A stretch of DNA of 64,000 nt from Rhynchopus sp. YZ270_cl-10 (taxonomy: Eukaryota; Euglenozoa; Diplonemea; Diplonemida; Diplonemidae), in assembly GCA_964035575.1 (NCBI GenBank), contig OZ037846.1, positions 461,501-525,500 on the forward strand, given 5' to 3'. The notes beneath the pieces are model-generated. The model was given only the letters and a program-made list of their open reading frames with translations, had not been told where the DNA came from and searched no databases. Each line of letters begins with the position of its first letter. Position 1 is the stretch's first letter. Shown one piece after another: positions 62,160 to 64,000 of the stretch. The translations under genes were made by a program, and so were the position numbers.

Positions 62160-62563
62160 GGGCACGGTAATTTTTTTTCTTGGTAAGCGTCAGAGCACTT
62201 CTCAAAAAAAAGTACGCACGCACGCAAAAAAAAATTATGCAGTAAAAAAAATTATGAGTGGTGAAAAAAATTATAGAGGAAAATTACAGTGGGGGAAATA
62301 CAGGTACCAAAAATATTTTCCCACCAATTTTTGCCCACAAAAAATCGGGGGAAATTTTTTTTGATTTCGGCTCTCAGGAGTCTGTGTGTGCTGTGATGGG
62401 GTCAATTTGCGCTGAAAAATGTACATTTTTTACCTAAAATACATTGTTGAGTTATTGAGGGCCCCCCTTTATAATTTTTTTTTCTGCATAATTTTTTTTC
62501 CCTGGAATCTCAAAAAAAAAGTACGCACGCAGACGATTACCAAAAATAAAAATTACCGTGCCC
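62160..62563. mobile_element. PIF/Harbinger-type miniature element, 404 bp
   Basis: Inverted ends GGGCACGGTAATTTTT / AAATTACCGTGCCC, 3-bp duplication TAA (62157-62159, 62564-62566), typical of Harbinger. Second inverted block AAGTACGCACGC near both ends. No transposase. Confidence 0.85.
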
Positions 62564-62613
62564 TAAGTAAAGTTTCTTCATTTTTTTTTTTTTTATTATT
62601 CAAAAATTGCAAA

Positions 62614-62696
62614 AAACCCTCCTCCTTGAGGAATGATTTGGGCGACCGTACCCAATACTATTTTCTCCTTTTAAAATCTTCGTAGAAATAAAAAAA
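62614..62696 (+). repeat. SINE family A, diverged copy
   Basis: CTCCTTGAGGAATGATTTGG, GCGACCGTACCCAATACTAT, TTTCTCCTTTTAAAATCTTC and an A run. Confidence 0.5.
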
Positions 62697-62708
62697 CCCC
62701 CCCCCCAT

Positions 62709-63751
62709 TAGGGGGTGCGATGAGGCCGTTTTTTCTGTAACACACCCGAAAAAATCATAAAAAGTGTAAAAAAAAATCAGTCGAAAACACAAAATCACCC
62801 CAGGAAACACATTTGGTGGACTATTCCTTACTTTTTGGTGCCTTTTTGGCACTTTTTGGCACTTTCCCCCCCGATTTTTTGACACTTTTTGTCGCATTTT
62901 CACCCAATTTCCCCCTTTTCTGAGGGTATTTGATACAGGGCGATTTATCAAAAAATTCAAAAATTTAAAATATTCCAATACAAGAGGAAAAGTGGATTTT
63001 TCCAGTCATATGTGTGCACAGAGTGATTTCCGTGGGGTTTTGGGGCCAAAAGTCCATTTTTCTTTATGTCTTCGCTGAAAATTTTGAATTTTTTTTATAC
63101 ACAAAAACCACATTTTAGCCGGGAGGAGAAAGTGTTGCAAAAGTGTTGCAAGAGGGGTTTTTGACCTGCAGGCACCAAAATCGACCAAAAAGTGGTCGCA
63201 AATATGATTTTCCACCCCTCCTGGGGTGGGGAGGGTAACTCCTGAGGGTTTTTGTGACCTCTGTGGACCTTTGGGTGGAGTTTTTTGGGTTCTCAGGTAC
63301 GGAACAAGTCTGGAAACTACTAATGTATAGGTGATTTTTAGCGTTGCACCCGACGAAACACCTCTTGGAGACCCAACCTGGACCCCTAAAAGTCACAAAA
63401 ACCACATAATTCCACCCTGGGACCCCATATGAGGGCGAATGGAGTGTTTTTTTGGTGTTTGGAGGGTTTTCTGGGGGCTCGGGAGAGTATTTTCGAAAGT
63501 GTTGCATTTCGGCCAAGACGTGTTACATTTTTGTTACATGTTTTTCGTGATTTTTTCAGAAAAAATGCATTTTTTTTGGGTAGGAAAGCTCCTGCGGTGA
63601 TCGTCCGGTATTTTACTGGGATATTTTGCTGGTCCCCAGGCGGATTTGCGGCCAGGTACGCCCTTTTTAGTGGGATTTTTGACCTAAATTTCAAAAAAAT
63701 GGGTTTGTTACACTAATTCCTTAAGGATTTCTACTACCGTTGCACCCCCTA
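62709..63751. mobile_element. Possible TIR element, about 1.04 kb
   Basis: TAGGGGGTGCGATGAGG, with TGTAACACACCC inside, at the left; inverted GGGTTTGTTACAC and CCTTTGCACCCCCTA-like sequence (CCGTTGCACCCCCTA) at the right. The ends match imperfectly and both flanks are C runs, so no target duplication can be read. Confidence 0.45.
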
Positions 63752-64000
63752 CCCCCCCCCCCCCCCATCCCCTCCCTTTCCTCCCCTTCATGCAGAGTAA
63801 CGCGCCCTTCCTCTCCAACCCCATCTACAAAACTATCAAGCACAATTAAACAGAGCACAAAAAGCACTTTCAAAAAAAAAAAAAAACATTTTCAAACCCT
63901 TCATACATTCTGTTATTGCTCTCCTTCTCCTGCTCTGTATTGATGCGGTGCGTGGTAGGTTTAGTCAACCATTTGGCGGTTGCCTTTTTGCTTATTTCTG

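Larger units (their letters stand above)
61970..64000. other. Right-end region
   Basis: Holds a Harbinger-type element, a family A trace and a possible TIR element. A minus-strand frame is open from the right edge to TAA at 63708-63710 and begins with peptide-like sequence (KKATAKWLTKPTTHRINTEQ) before a poly-Phe stretch. It could be the last exon of a gene outside the window but is too weak to call. Confidence 0.5.

Overview
The window looks like nuclear DNA of a free-living flagellate protist, most probably a euglenozoan and perhaps a diplonemid. This is an inference with three supports. All twelve credible protein genes lie on the minus strand, as in the one-way gene clusters of kinetoplastids and diplonemids. 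The sterol 14-demethylase (CYP51) is strikingly like the trypanosomatid enzyme and has the same predicted length, 481 residues. Several start codons sit just downstream of a pyrimidine tract plus AG that could serve spliced-leader addition. Unlike trypanosomatids, the genes are sparse, there are conventional GT-AG introns, and the spaces between genes are full of mobile elements.

Order of genes (transcription runs right to left): a 66-residue basic protein (61769-61969); a membrane protein with a diverged class III cyclase domain (54489-56228); a zinc-binding coiled-coil protein with a short 3' intron (51908-53835); a small protein with a DPY30-like pattern (43435-44073); a 1481-residue U-box, vWA, ankyrin and ADP-ribosyltransferase-like fusion (38497-42942); a small secreted protein (35894-36451); a ubiquitin-like plus BspA-type LRR protein (33845-35206); a GAF protein with a dynein-stalk-like C-terminus (30116-33232); an RS-rich protein with a SINE-bearing intron (25219-26276); a copine (16775-19633); CYP51 with an intron occupied by a transposon (5907-9207); and a secreted mucin-like protein with CUB-like domains that runs off the left end (1-2581).

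The intergenic DNA is a museum of mobile elements whose ends can be read directly. Four short hAT-type elements have CAG...CTG ends and perfect 8-bp target duplications. There is a Harbinger-type element (TAA duplication), two Mutator-like elements (9- and 11-bp duplications), two near-identical elements with palindromic ACGATCGTA-rich ends, an element with TAATTAGAGT-rich ends, several fold-back elements, a pair of 457-bp long direct repeats, a 3' LINE fragment, and at least five families of short SINE-like repeats. At 20000-24078 these are nested four deep. Three transposon types with unrelated ends carry the same roughly 0.7-kb core. Simple repeats include a 7-bp satellite of about 109 units inside the CYP51 intron and a telomere-like CCCTCA array. 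No tRNA, rRNA, spliced-leader RNA or CRISPR array was recognised.

The genes do not form one pathway. Several (DPY30-like, GAF/dynein-stalk, cyclase-like) hint at flagellar or cyclic-nucleotide signalling, but the link is only inferred.
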